From JAWVFM01 sp038237625 (GTDB taxonomy: Bacteria; Actinomycetota; Thermoleophilia; Solirubrobacterales; 70-9): a DNA stretch of 64,000 bases. The notes under the pieces were generated by a model, which worked only from the letters and a program-made list of their open reading frames with translations, did no database searches and was not told the DNA's origin. The stretch covers positions 62,001 through 126,000 of the forward strand of contig JBBRYM010000006.1 in NCBI GenBank assembly GCA_038237625.1, in the 5' to 3' direction. Of this stretch, positions 7,878-16,300 are shown one piece after another; position 1 is the first letter of the stretch; each line of letters opens with the position of its first letter. The translations under genes were made by a program, and so were the position numbers.

Positions 7878-8147
7878 GAAAAAAACAGACGCCGCCTTGA
7901 GGATCTCGTTGGCTTTTCTGAACTCGCGAACCTCGCGCTCGAGCTCCTTGAGGTGCTCGCGCTCGGAGGAGGTCAGCAGGTCCTTGCGCTGGCCGCCGTC
8001 GGCCTCGGCCTGGCGCACCCACTGTCGAAGCGATTCGCATTTGACGCCGAGATCACGTGCGACGTGCGCGATCGGTCGCCCGGACTCGAAGACGAGGCGC
8101 ACGGAGCGTTCCTTGAGCTCGTCGGGGTATTTGCTTGGTCTTGGCAT
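7845..8147 (-). CDS. IS3 OrfA (HTH, transposase subunit)
   Basis: A 100-residue protein starting 'MPRPSKYPDELKERSVRLVF', with an HTH_Tnp_1 domain ('PIAHVARDLGVKCESLRQWVRQAE') and the C-terminal leucine-zipper-like stretch 'LKELEREVREFRKANEILKAA'. The frame is open upstream of ATG 8147 but the family's start is MPRPSK. OrfA overlaps OrfB at a T-run typical of IS3 frameshifting. Confidence 0.85.
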   Translation of the reverse strand: MPRPSKYPDELKERSVRLVFESGRPIAHVARDLGVKCESLRQWVRQAEADGGQRKDLLTSSEREHLKELEREVREFRKANEILKAASVFFAKELDPPRPR

Positions 8148-8373
8148 CGGCGGAGGGTCTCCTCTCGCCAGGACGGAATGTCCTGGGTTCGAGGTCTCCG
8201 TCAAACCCGGCCTGGCTCACTGCCAAGCCAACCGCGACGACGATAGGCAATAGCGCGAGTAAGCCCTTGGAGCCACTGCCAAACCCTAGAACAGGCCAAT
8301 GTGATTCGGCGTTGGACCTCAATGCAAGTATTGGGGCGGACGGAATGCCAGCCTCTACGATAGGGCGAGAGCG

Positions 8374-8769
8374 ATGGGCTACTTCCGGCTTCGTAAAACC
8401 AAGCAGATCGCCCCGGGGCTTCCCCTGAACCTCAGCAAGAAGAGCGTCGGTCGTACTGGAGCGAGACGTTCGTTCATTACCTCGGGTCGCAGGACGACGA
8501 CGCTAGGCATCCCCGGCACTGGGCTTTCATACATGGACACCCAAACCGCAGGCAAGGTGGGCAATCAGAGGGCGGAGGCCGAGGCCCCGGAAACGATCCA
8601 GAGCAGGCAGCAAGGACCGATGGACGAATCGGGCATCTTCGCGATCGCCTGTCCGAACTGCCAGCATCAGATCAAGCTCGTACGGGACAACGGCACGGTG
8701 CAAGCCGTCATTTGCCCATGCTGCTCGACCAGCCTGACGATGCAGATTCAGTCAGAGCGACCCGTCTAA
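8374..8769 (+). CDS. DUF4236-like protein with C-terminal zinc ribbon
   Basis: A 131-residue protein. The N-terminal 50 residues fit DUF4236 (basic start 'MGYFRLRKTKQIAPGLPLNLS', ending 'GIPGTGLSYMD'). A linker leads to a C-terminal zinc ribbon 'CPNCQHQ ... CPCCSTSL'. Function unknown. It is followed at once by another zinc-ribbon gene and a membrane protein on the same strand, likely one operon. Confidence 0.7.
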   Translation: MGYFRLRKTKQIAPGLPLNLSKKSVGRTGARRSFITSGRRTTTLGIPGTGLSYMDTQTAGKVGNQRAEAEAPETIQSRQQGPMDESGIFAIACPNCQHQIKLVRDNGTVQAVICPCCSTSLTMQIQSERPV

Positions 8770-9081
8770 GTGACTACGCCCGTTAGCTACGAGAGCAAGA
8801 CTGATCTGGACTGGCAGAAGTCGGTCGGCGCTTGGGGGTGGCACGACCGGGGTCCGGATTGGCTCAAGCAAGGCAAGTGCCCGCGTTGTCATCACGAAAT
8901 GACCGTGAGATGCGAAGGATCCACGTCCGTCGTCCAAATGATCATCGTGGATCTCCCAGCGAAGCGTCAGCCCGCAGCGCATACAGCAGCCGTCTGTAAT
9001 TGCACCGTGAAACATCCAGGAGCTCCCGAAGGAGTAACTGGCTGCGGGAGTCACGGACGCGTCATGCGGCCCGAGCCCTAG
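8770..9081 (+). CDS. Small zinc-ribbon protein, hypothetical
   Basis: 103 residues from GTG 8770, which lies directly after the previous stop. It contains 'CPRCHHEM' and later 'CNC' and a Cys in 'GCGSHGR', so it probably binds one zinc. The Trp-rich start ('DLDWQKSVGAWGWHDRGPDW') is distinctive. No family recognised; partner of the flanking genes by position. Confidence 0.6.
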   Translation: MTTPVSYESKTDLDWQKSVGAWGWHDRGPDWLKQGKCPRCHHEMTVRCEGSTSVVQMIIVDLPAKRQPAAHTAAVCNCTVKHPGAPEGVTGCGSHGRVMRPEP

Positions 9082-9086
9082 CCCCG

Positions 9087-9818
9087 ATGGCGTTCTGGGT
9101 CGCATGCTTTGTTGTCCTCGTCGGGGGAGCCGTCGCTTCTGTCGCCGTGTGGGCTGTCGCTAGGCGTCTGTCAGCACCTCTACTGCCTTTCGATGTGCCG
9201 GAGCGATGGGGGGACGACCCGGATGACAAGCGGTGGGAGAGCGAGGCCACGGATGCGGTGCATGGAGCCTTGAAGGCTGTTCAGGGCACCGCAACGGCAT
9301 GGGCAGCGACAATCACGACGCTGCTTGGAGTGGGGGGCACAGTTGCAGCGGTGAAAGGGCCGGACGCCTTCTCGAAGCTCACCCCGGCCACCGGCAACTT
9401 GGTCTTTTGGCTATCGGTCCTCACCGCTTTGCTCGCGAGCGCCGCGATCCTCTTCGCGGCGCTCGCCGCACAAGGAACGCCCCGCCGAGTGCAAGGGCTC
9501 GATGGGGCAACCCTCAAGAAACTGACGGCCGACGGTGCGGCGAGGGCCTCCAGATTGCTCCGATTCTCACGAGCCGGGGCGCTTGTCGCAGCATCGGCGT
9601 TATTGCTCGCCGTCGGGATTGCCTGGCACGCCGGGATCGCGAGTAGCGAGCCGTCCAGCTCTAGCGCGCTCGTGGAGACCTCCGACGGGGCAGTCCGCTG
9701 CGGTCAGCTGCACGCAAGCTCAGACGGCACCATCGCCTTGAGCGTCGGATCGACGCAATACTCACTCCAGGCTGGGAGTCCCATCACCAGCGTCGATAGC
9801 TGTCCGGCAGCTCAATAG
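9087..9818 (+). CDS. Membrane protein with three or four TM helices, hypothetical
   Basis: 243 residues from ATG 9087, 6 bp after the previous stop. Hydrophobic stretches lie near residues 4-25, 68-90, 105-130 and 165-190; the C-terminal 50 residues are extracytoplasmic with two Cys. It may form, with the two zinc-ribbon proteins before it, a sensor and membrane-effector set, but nothing in the sequence proves this. Confidence 0.6.
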   Translation: MAFWVACFVVLVGGAVASVAVWAVARRLSAPLLPFDVPERWGDDPDDKRWESEATDAVHGALKAVQGTATAWAATITTLLGVGGTVAAVKGPDAFSKLTPATGNLVFWLSVLTALLASAAILFAALAAQGTPRRVQGLDGATLKKLTADGAARASRLLRFSRAGALVAASALLLAVGIAWHAGIASSEPSSSSALVETSDGAVRCGQLHASSDGTIALSVGSTQYSLQAGSPITSVDSCPAAQ

Positions 9819-10016
9819 AACCCGGGTTGCGTTCCAATCGGACTCTCGCGCGAGGTTTCACGCCGCGATCGTTTCCATCGCTGGGAGCTGCTGGCGAGAG
9901 TTAACCGTCGTTCCAGTAGAACGTTGACCTTCGATCTCTTGAAGGCGAGGCGTTGCTCGCCCGGTGCGGCTGGTAGGTTCGCGGCAATGTTCTCCCCCGC
10001 TGGAGGCACCTAACCA

Positions 10017-10787
10017 ATGTCGGTCTTCGATCGCGGCCCTTCGGTTCAGCTGGCCACGCTGTTCGACCGGGTGCCCGATCCGCCCGTCGAGGCTGACTTC
10101 TGGTTCGACTGGGGCCCGGTGTTCTACCGCGGCCGCCTGGACGGCTCGGCACGACTTCTGTGTGTCGCCTCGGACCCCGGACCAACGGAGCGGATCGCGG
10201 GACGGAGCCTGGTCGGCAACGCCGGTCAGCGCGTCCAAGGCCTGCTCACTAAGCTCGGCCTGACAACTTCGTATGTGTGCCTGAACGCTTGGGCCTACGC
10301 GCTACACCCCAGTAGGGCGCAGGCCGAGAAAGCGAGGCTTGACGACCAGGCCCAGCTGCCGTGGCGCAACGAGCTCTACGACGCCGCGACCGGACCGAAG
10401 CTTCAAGCGATCATCGCCTTCGGCGAGATGGCGCAGGCGGCGGTAGCGCTCTGGACGCCTCGCCCGAACGTGCCGCTCATTCAGGTCCCGCATCCCTCAA
10501 GCCGCGACGAGAAGGTGCTTCTCGACGCGTGGCGGGCCGCAGTTGGCCAGCTGCGTGGGGTTGTGACTCCTGACGCGGACGGGGACAACGGCGGCGCCAA
10601 CTACGGCGCTTCATTCACCGAGGCCGACTACGCGGTGATCCCGCGCCGCGACCTGCCTTTCGGCGGGCCGGCCTTCCTCGGCGATGACTCGTGGGTGCGC
10701 ACGAGTCCGCGCGGCGCCCAGAACTCGGTCGAGCGCCCCTCGCCGGACGACGGCCACACGCTGACTTGGCACGCCCCCGCGAGCTAA
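10017..10787 (+). CDS. Uracil-DNA glycosylase-superfamily protein
   Basis: 256 residues. The UDG-like fold is suggested by 'ARLLCVASDPGPTERIAGRSLVGNAGQRVQGLLTKLGL' cut into motifs LLCVASDPGP and VGNAGQ, 'VCLNAWAYAL', 'AIIAFGEMAQ' and 'IQVPHPSSR' (the HPS motif of the family). Residues 190-256 are a charged tail of unknown role. It would act in DNA base repair or on a modified-base substrate; specificity cannot be read. The 200 bp before it show no gene. Confidence 0.72.
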   Translation: MSVFDRGPSVQLATLFDRVPDPPVEADFWFDWGPVFYRGRLDGSARLLCVASDPGPTERIAGRSLVGNAGQRVQGLLTKLGLTTSYVCLNAWAYALHPSRAQAEKARLDDQAQLPWRNELYDAATGPKLQAIIAFGEMAQAAVALWTPRPNVPLIQVPHPSSRDEKVLLDAWRAAVGQLRGVVTPDADGDNGGANYGASFTEADYAVIPRRDLPFGGPAFLGDDSWVRTSPRGAQNSVERPSPDDGHTLTWHAPAS

Positions 10788-10809
10788 CGGCAGGGGTCAT
10801 TCGGCCCCG

Positions 10810-12318
10810 TCACAGGGTCCCGTAGTACTCCCGCACGGGGTCGAGCAAACCGCCATGGAGCGGACTTGCCTTGATCGCCGTGAAGTAGGCGGGGTCGTGA
10901 TTCAGCGAGTCGAGCGGGGGGATCTCGACCGTGACCGGGACCGGCTTGCCGGTCTGCGAGGGGTCGTCCCACGGCTTGTCGGTCATCAGCCACGGTGGCG
11001 GCTTGCCAACCTGATGAAGCTTTTCGATCTCGAGGTAGCGGGCAACGGGATCCTTCGTCGCCTTGGCGATGTCCTCCAGCACAGCCGCCCAGCCCATGTC
11101 CGCGTCTTGAACGCCCGGATAGATGAGGACGATCGAGCGGCGAAGGCGCCCGAATGCGATCGGCTCGGCGTTCTGGGCACCAGTCGCCTTGACCAGCGCG
11201 GTGGTCCCGTAGAAGGGCTGGCCGTTGATCGCCACCAGCAGCACGTCCCGCTCCCGTGACTCGATTAGGTTGCGGTAGGGGTCGCCGCCGCGATCCGTGG
11301 TCACCAGCACGTCTCCGTGCAGGCCCTTCTTGAGGCGCCCGAGCCGGTCGCCCCATCCCAGCGCGTCCGCGGGATTGCAGGTCGCCATCTCGCAGAGCTC
11401 CTGATCGTTGAAGGCCTTGCCGAGCCGAGCCTTGTTCCACATGTCGGCGACCTTTAGCTCGCCGAGCAGGTTCTTCGATCCTGAGGGCGACCAGTCCGCG
11501 CCCAGGCAGACGCGGACACCCACCTTCTTTGCATCGTCGACTCGGGTCGTGTCCCGGTAGAGCCAGAGGTTCGAGAACGGCGACCAGATCACCGAGCCAC
11601 CCTGGGAGCTCCATTCGTCGTAGTTGGCCCGCTCCAATGCCGTGCAGTGGATGGCGCCGAGGGTAGGCTGCAGGCAGCCCTCGTCGCGAAGCTTTGTGTA
11701 CTCGGCGATCAGGCCGGGATCGGTGCCCTCGCAGAGGTGGTAGATGAACGCATCGCCGTCCCTCATGTGCTGGGCGTCGGCCTCGTAATCGGCGTCGTCG
11801 CGCAGCGGCAGCGCCGATTGGTAGACGCTCTTCTTGCCGGTAACGAAGGTCTCGTACTCGACGTTTCGAACCAGCCAGCCTTCGTATGGGTAGGCCATCT
11901 TGGCCGAGCCCTGAACCGCGGTCGTGCCGCCGATGACGGCCTTGACCTCGACGTACTTGAGCAATGCCTTGCCGGCTAGAGCGCCGAGCGCATTCGCCGG
12001 GTCGGAGATCAGCGCCTCGTAGCCGTCCGTGCCGGGCCACTGGTAGCGAGTCGTATACGGCTCGGTCCGTCCTGTAGGCGACCAGAGCGGCAGGGCGTTG
12101 TAGACCATGTGGCCGTGGAGGTCGATCAGTCCCGGGTAGATCGCACCCCGGGTCGAAACTCGCCGGGCGCCGTCGAAGCCATCCGGGGGCGGGTCGCTTC
12201 CGCGCTGTACGCCGGCAATCTTCTCGTCCGAGCCGATGTACAGGGCACCGTTATCGATCATCGGCTGCGCCGGATCAAACGTGACCAGGCGACCGAGGAG
12301 GACAAGGGGATCCGTCAC
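10810..12318 (-). CDS. Amidohydrolase family protein
   Basis: A 502-residue metal-dependent hydrolase. It starts 'MTDPLVLLGRLVTFDPAQ', then 'YPGLIDLHGHM' with the first His-x-His ligand pair of the amidohydrolase superfamily. Later 'YHLCEGTDPG' and 'LGAIHCTAL' give further His ligands and 'VCLGADWSPSG' the conserved Asp near the C-terminal end of the barrel. Substrate unknown. It is convergent with the UDG-like gene. A long open frame on the same strand in another register (10784-12040) is a shadow. Confidence 0.87.
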   Translation of the reverse strand: MTDPLVLLGRLVTFDPAQPMIDNGALYIGSDEKIAGVQRGSDPPPDGFDGARRVSTRGAIYPGLIDLHGHMVYNALPLWSPTGRTEPYTTRYQWPGTDGYEALISDPANALGALAGKALLKYVEVKAVIGGTTAVQGSAKMAYPYEGWLVRNVEYETFVTGKKSVYQSALPLRDDADYEADAQHMRDGDAFIYHLCEGTDPGLIAEYTKLRDEGCLQPTLGAIHCTALERANYDEWSSQGGSVIWSPFSNLWLYRDTTRVDDAKKVGVRVCLGADWSPSGSKNLLGELKVADMWNKARLGKAFNDQELCEMATCNPADALGWGDRLGRLKKGLHGDVLVTTDRGGDPYRNLIESRERDVLLVAINGQPFYGTTALVKATGAQNAEPIAFGRLRRSIVLIYPGVQDADMGWAAVLEDIAKATKDPVARYLEIEKLHQVGKPPPWLMTDKPWDDPSQTGKPVPVTVEIPPLDSLNHDPAYFTAIKASPLHGGLLDPVREYYGTL

Positions 12319-12779
12319 TGCCCCACGCCCTCAGAAGAAACAGCCGTCATTGATACGCCGCGCTCGCTATCCGGGAGGCGGGTAAGGATCCGAGCCGTAG
12401 CTGCTTCGCTCGGCGATCATGCCGTCCATGTTGTGAATGACGTGCTCGGTCCGTCGCGCTATGGCCATCTCACGCCCAGCCGGCGACAGCGGCCTCCTTG
12501 GTCGCATGAGCGCTCGGGGCTCGCTCCTCGCCCTCGTTCCACCAGTAGCCGTCCTGATTAACCGTGTGAATCCAGCCTCTAGCCGTCTCGACTTCCTCGG
12601 ACCGCCCATTGAGAACGCCACAGTAGCGCCGATTGCTCGCGTTGACAACACGGGCGAGAGGCCCCGCGTAGTTCGGTAGCCGTACCGGAGCTGGGGTTGG
12701 ACTGGGCGAGCTTGTTTGTCGCTACAAGGACCGACCGCTCGCCGCAGCTGAGAGCCCGCCGGGTCTCCTTTACCTCGCG
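12319..12779. other. Gap without a supported gene
   Basis: About 460 bp with only weak open frames. A 94-residue minus-strand frame (12367-12651) could end in a real tail ('IARRTEHVIHNMDGMIAER') but lacks recognisable start or domain. I call nothing here. Confidence 0.4.
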
Positions 12780-12850
12780 ATCAACGGTGGTGCCTCAGTC
12801 GGCATCTCTAACACGGGTGGGACCAGTCTGGCCATGCTCCACAGGACGTT
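12780..12850 (+). pseudogene. Fragment of a propeller-repeat gene like the one at 31433
   Basis: Frame LLYLAINGGASVGISNTGGT then SLAMLH matches 'LYGISNTGG' and 'GLAMLHKISL' of the protein at 31433-33052, and the DNA is similar over about 55 bp. It is flanked by unrelated sequence, so it is a scar of a related gene or of recombination between copies. Confidence 0.6.
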
Positions 12851-12943
12851 CTGCGCTCCGCGCGTCACGTCTTGCATCGGATGCGCGCTCGGTGATTCTG
12901 CATGCCGTTTCTCGACCGCGAGGGGCCGAGCTACCCTCGGGCG

Positions 12944-13235
12944 GTGAAGCGGATCTATCTGGATCAGAACAAATGGATCGATCTGGCGGGCGCGGAGAAG
13001 GGGCAGTCAAAGGGCGCACCCCTTCGCGGATGCGCTTCTCGTGCTCCGTGCGGGAGTAGAAGCCGGACAGCTTTCGTTGCCTCTCTCGAGCGCGCACTAC
13101 CTGGAGACACAAACCCGACGCGACTGGCGGTCGCGTTTCGACCTTGCCACCATCATGCTCGCTCTCTCGCGACGGCATGCGATTGCACCCGTGGACGCAT
13201 TGGTCCCGGCGACTGGCACCCTGTTTCTGAGGTAG
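12944..13235 (+). pseudogene. PIN-like toxin-type gene, frameshifted
   Basis: It begins GTG 12944 'KRIYLDQNKWIDLAGA', a start seen in PIN-like/VapC-like proteins with an early acidic Asp. The frame is lost near 13015 and resumes in the next register as 'FADALLVLRAGVEAGQLSLPLS' (in two parts: FADALLVLRAG, VEAGQLSLPLS) and 'SAHYLETQTRRDWRSRFDLA'. The C-terminal half of a normal gene is missing. It converges on the phospholipase D remnant. Confidence 0.6.
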
Positions 13236-14554
13236 CTCCAAGGGATGAACGGCGAGTCAGGGTCCGTCGGGGTGGTGGCCTTAAGGTCCCCGTTTAGGGC
13301 CTGAGTCGTTCCGTAGGCGTACAGGTCCTTGCGGTCCCGGATGTGCTCGATCTTGTCCATCACTGGCCCACTCGCCGTCCCGATATTCATGATCGCGAAC
13401 AGGACCGAGCTCTCAGCGCCGTCGATCGAGGCCGCCACCCGGTCGAGGGATACGGCGGAGTCCGAGTGCGGCGCGAAGCTCACCGCCGCTGCCGGCAGGC
13501 CGTCACCGCTTAGGTCGAACCACTCCTTCGCGAGATCGGCCGAACGGAAGCCAGACGCCTCAGTCCAGACTGCCTCAAACATCCGGGCATAGAGCGCACC
13601 TACGTCTTCGCCGTCGAAGACGAAGACGCTGTTGGATTGTGCGTAAAGCCCGCGAACCGAGAAGTTGGCGGAGCCGGACAAGACCTTCCGGATCCCGTCC
13701 CCGCGCGTGAGGATGATGATCTTGTCGTGGGCGAGGGCACTGAAGTGGCCGGTCTTGACGTTGGCGCCGCCCGCCGACTCGACGATCGCCTGCTTAGCCT
13801 CCACCTCGGGCGGGTCGTCCTCATCGTCATGGGCGACATGACTACGCGAGTCATCGAGGAAGAGCCTGAGCCGGGACCCGAGGCGCTGGAGAGCGCGGAT
13901 CAGGTCCGGCTCGTCGAAGTCGAAAGCGAGGACGTCGAGCTTGGCGTCCGGGTCCTTGGTTGCTTCGTCGAGGATCCCATAGACCAGCTCTCGCGTCTGG
14001 AAACCGAGCCAGCGCCATTGGTCCACGTAAGGCGCGGTGTCGAAGTCGAAGGTCGGCGGCTCTGGGCAGAGCGGCGCGTTGTCGAAAAGATCCGCGTAGG
14101 CCGGGGGAGGAGACGTAGCCGCGGGTAAAGCCGAGCGAGAACGCCGAATGCGTGTCCTCGCGGAGGTCAATGTCGATGCTGGTCTCCGGCCCCGCCTCGA
14201 GCTGATCCTCGGTGCCGTCCTTAAATGCGCATTGCCGTCGCCGTGTAGGTGAATTCTCCAGATGGAACCCGCTGAGGGAAGTTGGACCCAGTGGAACTTC
14301 TGAAACGGCGCTTGATCGCTCGGCGCGGAAATCGCCCGGCGCTCGGCCGGAGTGGTGGCCGCGGGTCACGGGATCGGTGAATGTGGGTCGGTTGTAGACG
14401 GGTTGCTCATCCCCCCGGGCGATTGGTAGCGAATGGCAAAGCCAGCAAGGTCCTCGTGAAGCCCCTCGTTGACCTCGAAGGCGAGGAGCACCGCACCCTC
14501 ACCGCGATGAGCAGCAAGGGTTAGTCCGTCGCGTGAGCTCGTAACCGCGCTCAT
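13230..14554 (-). pseudogene. Phospholipase D-like protein, two frameshifts and truncated
   Basis: Three frames join into one protein: 'MSAVTSSRDGLTLAAHRGEG' and 'LAGFAIRYQSPGG' (start 14554), then 'VYNRPTFTDPVTRGH' after a slip at a G/C run near 14410, then 'SAFSLGFTRGYVSS', then 'PAYADLFDNAPLC' after a slip near 14105. The HxK...GSANFS motif ('LAHDKIIIL ... SGSANFSVRG') marks the first PLD half. The second HKD motif is absent, since the gene stops where the PIN-like remnant begins. Probably dead. Confidence 0.72.
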
Positions 14555-14612
14555 GCCTGATCCGGCCCCATGCACCGGCCTGCTCCCGGCCTCGGAGTCA
14601 TGATGAGCGCTG

Positions 14613-14963
14613 TCAGTGATGTGCCAGCGCCAGCGGGCCACCGTCTGGTATCGCGACGCGGAGGGGAGCGCCCAGGGTGATGCGGGCGACGAATCCGTGC
14701 GGCCAACGGTGGTTGCACGGGCATGGGTTGTCCTCGCAAGCGATGCCGTCGTGGTCTGCGTCGAGCCCACTCGGGTCTTGCCTGGGATGGTGCTTTCGGA
14801 AGTAGCGCTGGGCCGCCCGCTGGTTCCGAAAGTCCGAGCAGTCCTTGTCGCCAGCCGACGCCGTTGGTGTCGGGGCCATGACCACGACCGTCGCAGCAAG
14901 GATGGGAATGGCAGTCAGCGCGGCTGCAAAAGCAGTGACCGACCAGCGACGTACAAGCGACAT
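14613..14963 (-). CDS. Secreted Excalibur-domain protein
   Basis: A 116-residue protein with a signal sequence ('MSLVRRWSVTAFAAALTAIP' plus a hydrophobic core to an Ala-Ser-Ala site) and an Excalibur calcium-binding domain: 'CSDFRNQRAAQRYF' then 'DPSGLDADHDGIACED'. The DxDxDGxxCE motif binds calcium. ATG 14963 is preceded by GAGGAGA. It acts outside the cell, role unknown. The C-terminal 30 residues look unrelated to the family. Confidence 0.82.
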   Translation of the reverse strand: MSLVRRWSVTAFAAALTAIPILAATVVVMAPTPTASAGDKDCSDFRNQRAAQRYFRKHHPRQDPSGLDADHDGIACEDNPCPCNHRWPHGFVARITLGAPLRVAIPDGGPLALAHH

Positions 14964-15072
14964 GGCTACTTCTCTTCTCCTCAAAGTATCTTGACTAAAC
15001 AAGAGTCGTCAGTCTATGCTGCGGGGCGAGGCAATGCGGCACTTCCTGAAGATCTCCGACTGAGGCGTTTCG

Positions 15073-15333
15073 GTGCCTCCGGCCAACCGCAGGACGGTCT
15101 CGCCAGACGGATATGGCGGTTGGACGGCGGGATATGGCGGTTGGACGGCGCACTCGCCGGGTGCCTCGCGTGCGTGCTCCCGTCACGACACGCAGGACGA
15201 AGCAATCCGGGCAGCCCGGCGGATACTCAACAACAGCGACGGGGGCGAACTGGTCACCCAAGGCCGCGACGGGCAAATTCGCCAAAACGACACGATTCCA
15301 CCCGCCAGCGATCCCTTCCCCCCTCGCGGCTGA
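15073..15333 (+). CDS. DUF2188-like small protein
   Basis: 86 residues from GTG 15073. 'GYGGWTAHSPGASRAC' and 'DTQDEAIRAARRILNN ... ELVTQGRDGQIRQNDTI' fit DUF2188 (about 60 residues, beta strands plus one helix, unknown function). A perfect 21-bp tandem duplication (15109-15150) repeats GYGGWTA in the protein. The start is uncertain. Confidence 0.6.
   Translation: MPPANRRTVSPDGYGGWTAGYGGWTAHSPGASRACSRHDTQDEAIRAARRILNNSDGGELVTQGRDGQIRQNDTIPPASDPFPPRG
15109..15150 (+). repeat. Perfect 21-bp tandem duplication
   Basis: Two identical 21-bp units starting GGATATGGCGG, in frame within the DUF2188-like gene, so each unit adds seven residues. A recent replication slip is likely. Confidence 0.9.
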
Positions 15334-15509
15334 TGGTGGTCCTGGCGCACGTCATGGGAGTGCCGGTCGAGGAGGCGGCGCTGACGTTCGCCCCTATCGC
15401 CAGCGTTGCCGGCGGCGCCGCGCTCAAACGTGCGCTCAGTCCGCGCCGAACCACGGCGCGGCGTTCCGGGCCCCGGCCGCGCTCCCGCCACAAGAGGAAT
15501 AGGCGATGA
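15333..15509 (+). CDS. Small protein coupled to tyrosinase
   Basis: 58 residues from ATG 15333. It has a hydrophobic N-terminal half ('MVVLAHVMGVPVEEAALTFA' then 'PIASVAGGAAL') and a basic tail ('RHKRNRR'), so a single membrane helix is likely. The stop overlaps the tyrosinase start (ATGA), which argues it is translated. It could be a membrane anchor or copper-delivery helper, but it has no Cys or Met cluster, so this is open. Confidence 0.55.
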   Translation: MVVLAHVMGVPVEEAALTFAPIASVAGGAALKRALSPRRTTARRSGPRPRSRHKRNRR

Positions 15510-16300
15510 GTCCGGCTGGCGTCGCATCCGCGAAACGAGCCCCGACCGCGCTTCGCCACCGCCGGGACGCCTCGAGCCTAAGTGCGCAGCAACTCGCCGA
15601 CTTCCGGCAAGCAATCACGCTTGCCCAAGGGATTTCAGACGATCGCGGCTACCAGCATTGGGCTGGGATCCATGGACTGCCGCTCCCGATCTCGTGCGCC
15701 CACAACTCGCCAATCTTTCTACCGTGGCACCGGGCCTACCTGTACTTCATCGAGAAGGCGCTTCAAGATCGGGTGCCGGGCGTGACGCTCCCGTGGTGGG
15801 ACTGGACGCGCGTCCAGGAGATCCCGGAGCCCTATGACCGACGGCGTCTCTCGGGGCGAGCGAACCCGCTCTACGACTCGCCGATCCAAGCGCAAGGGCG
15901 GCGGAATCCGAGGGAGACCCGCACCTCGCGCCAGCCTGGGGCGGCCAGCTTCCTACCCGGCCCCGGAGACCTGGCAGCGATTCTTGCCAACAACGACTTC
16001 TTCACATTCCAGACACAACTCGAAAGCATTCACGGCGGGGTCCACGCCTGGGTGGGCGGGACGATGAGCGACATCTCGGTCGCCGCCTACGACCCGATCT
16101 TCTGGGCGCATCACTCGATGATCGATCGCTGCTGGTACCTCTGGCAGCTCGCCCACCCGGGCGCCGGTCCACCGCCCAACCTGCTTGACCGGGCGCTCCC
16201 GCCGTTTCCGATGACGGTCCGCCAGACCCTCGACATAACCCAACTGGGGTACGACTATGCGGGCTCGACCACCGCGGCGCAAGGTCCCGGCCATGCGTGA
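15506..16300 (+). CDS. Tyrosinase-family type 3 copper enzyme
   Basis: 264 residues. The CuA site shows His in 'HWAGIHG', then 'CAHNSPIFLPWHRAYLYFIE'; the CuB site shows 'IHGGVHAWVGG' and 'DPIFWAHHSMIDRCW'. These bind the dicopper centre that oxidises phenols to quinones. There is no signal peptide and no C-terminal capping domain; the next gene encodes what looks like that domain separately. ATG 15506 overlaps the small upstream gene; the end overlaps the next by 8 bp. Confidence 0.93.
   Translation: MSPAGVASAKRAPTALRHRRDASSLSAQQLADFRQAITLAQGISDDRGYQHWAGIHGLPLPISCAHNSPIFLPWHRAYLYFIEKALQDRVPGVTLPWWDWTRVQEIPEPYDRRRLSGRANPLYDSPIQAQGRRNPRETRTSRQPGAASFLPGPGDLAAILANNDFFTFQTQLESIHGGVHAWVGGTMSDISVAAYDPIFWAHHSMIDRCWYLWQLAHPGAGPPPNLLDRALPPFPMTVRQTLDITQLGYDYAGSTTAAQGPGHA

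Larger units (their letters stand above)
6905..8225 (-). mobile_element. IS3-family insertion sequence, inactive; ends approximate
   Basis: OrfA (7845-8147) and OrfB (6912-7877) of an IS3-type element lie on the minus strand. Imperfect ends similar to AGTGnG...CAGGC..CCGG occur near 6924 and 8222, but I could not fix exact termini or a target duplication. OrfB has a one-base insertion, so the copy is probably dead. It sits just inside the element that starts at scar 2. Confidence 0.75.

Noticed and set aside
10784..12040. 418-residue frame within the amidohydrolase
   Set aside because: Arg/Gly/Pro-rich shadow in another register; the overlapping frame carries the family motifs.
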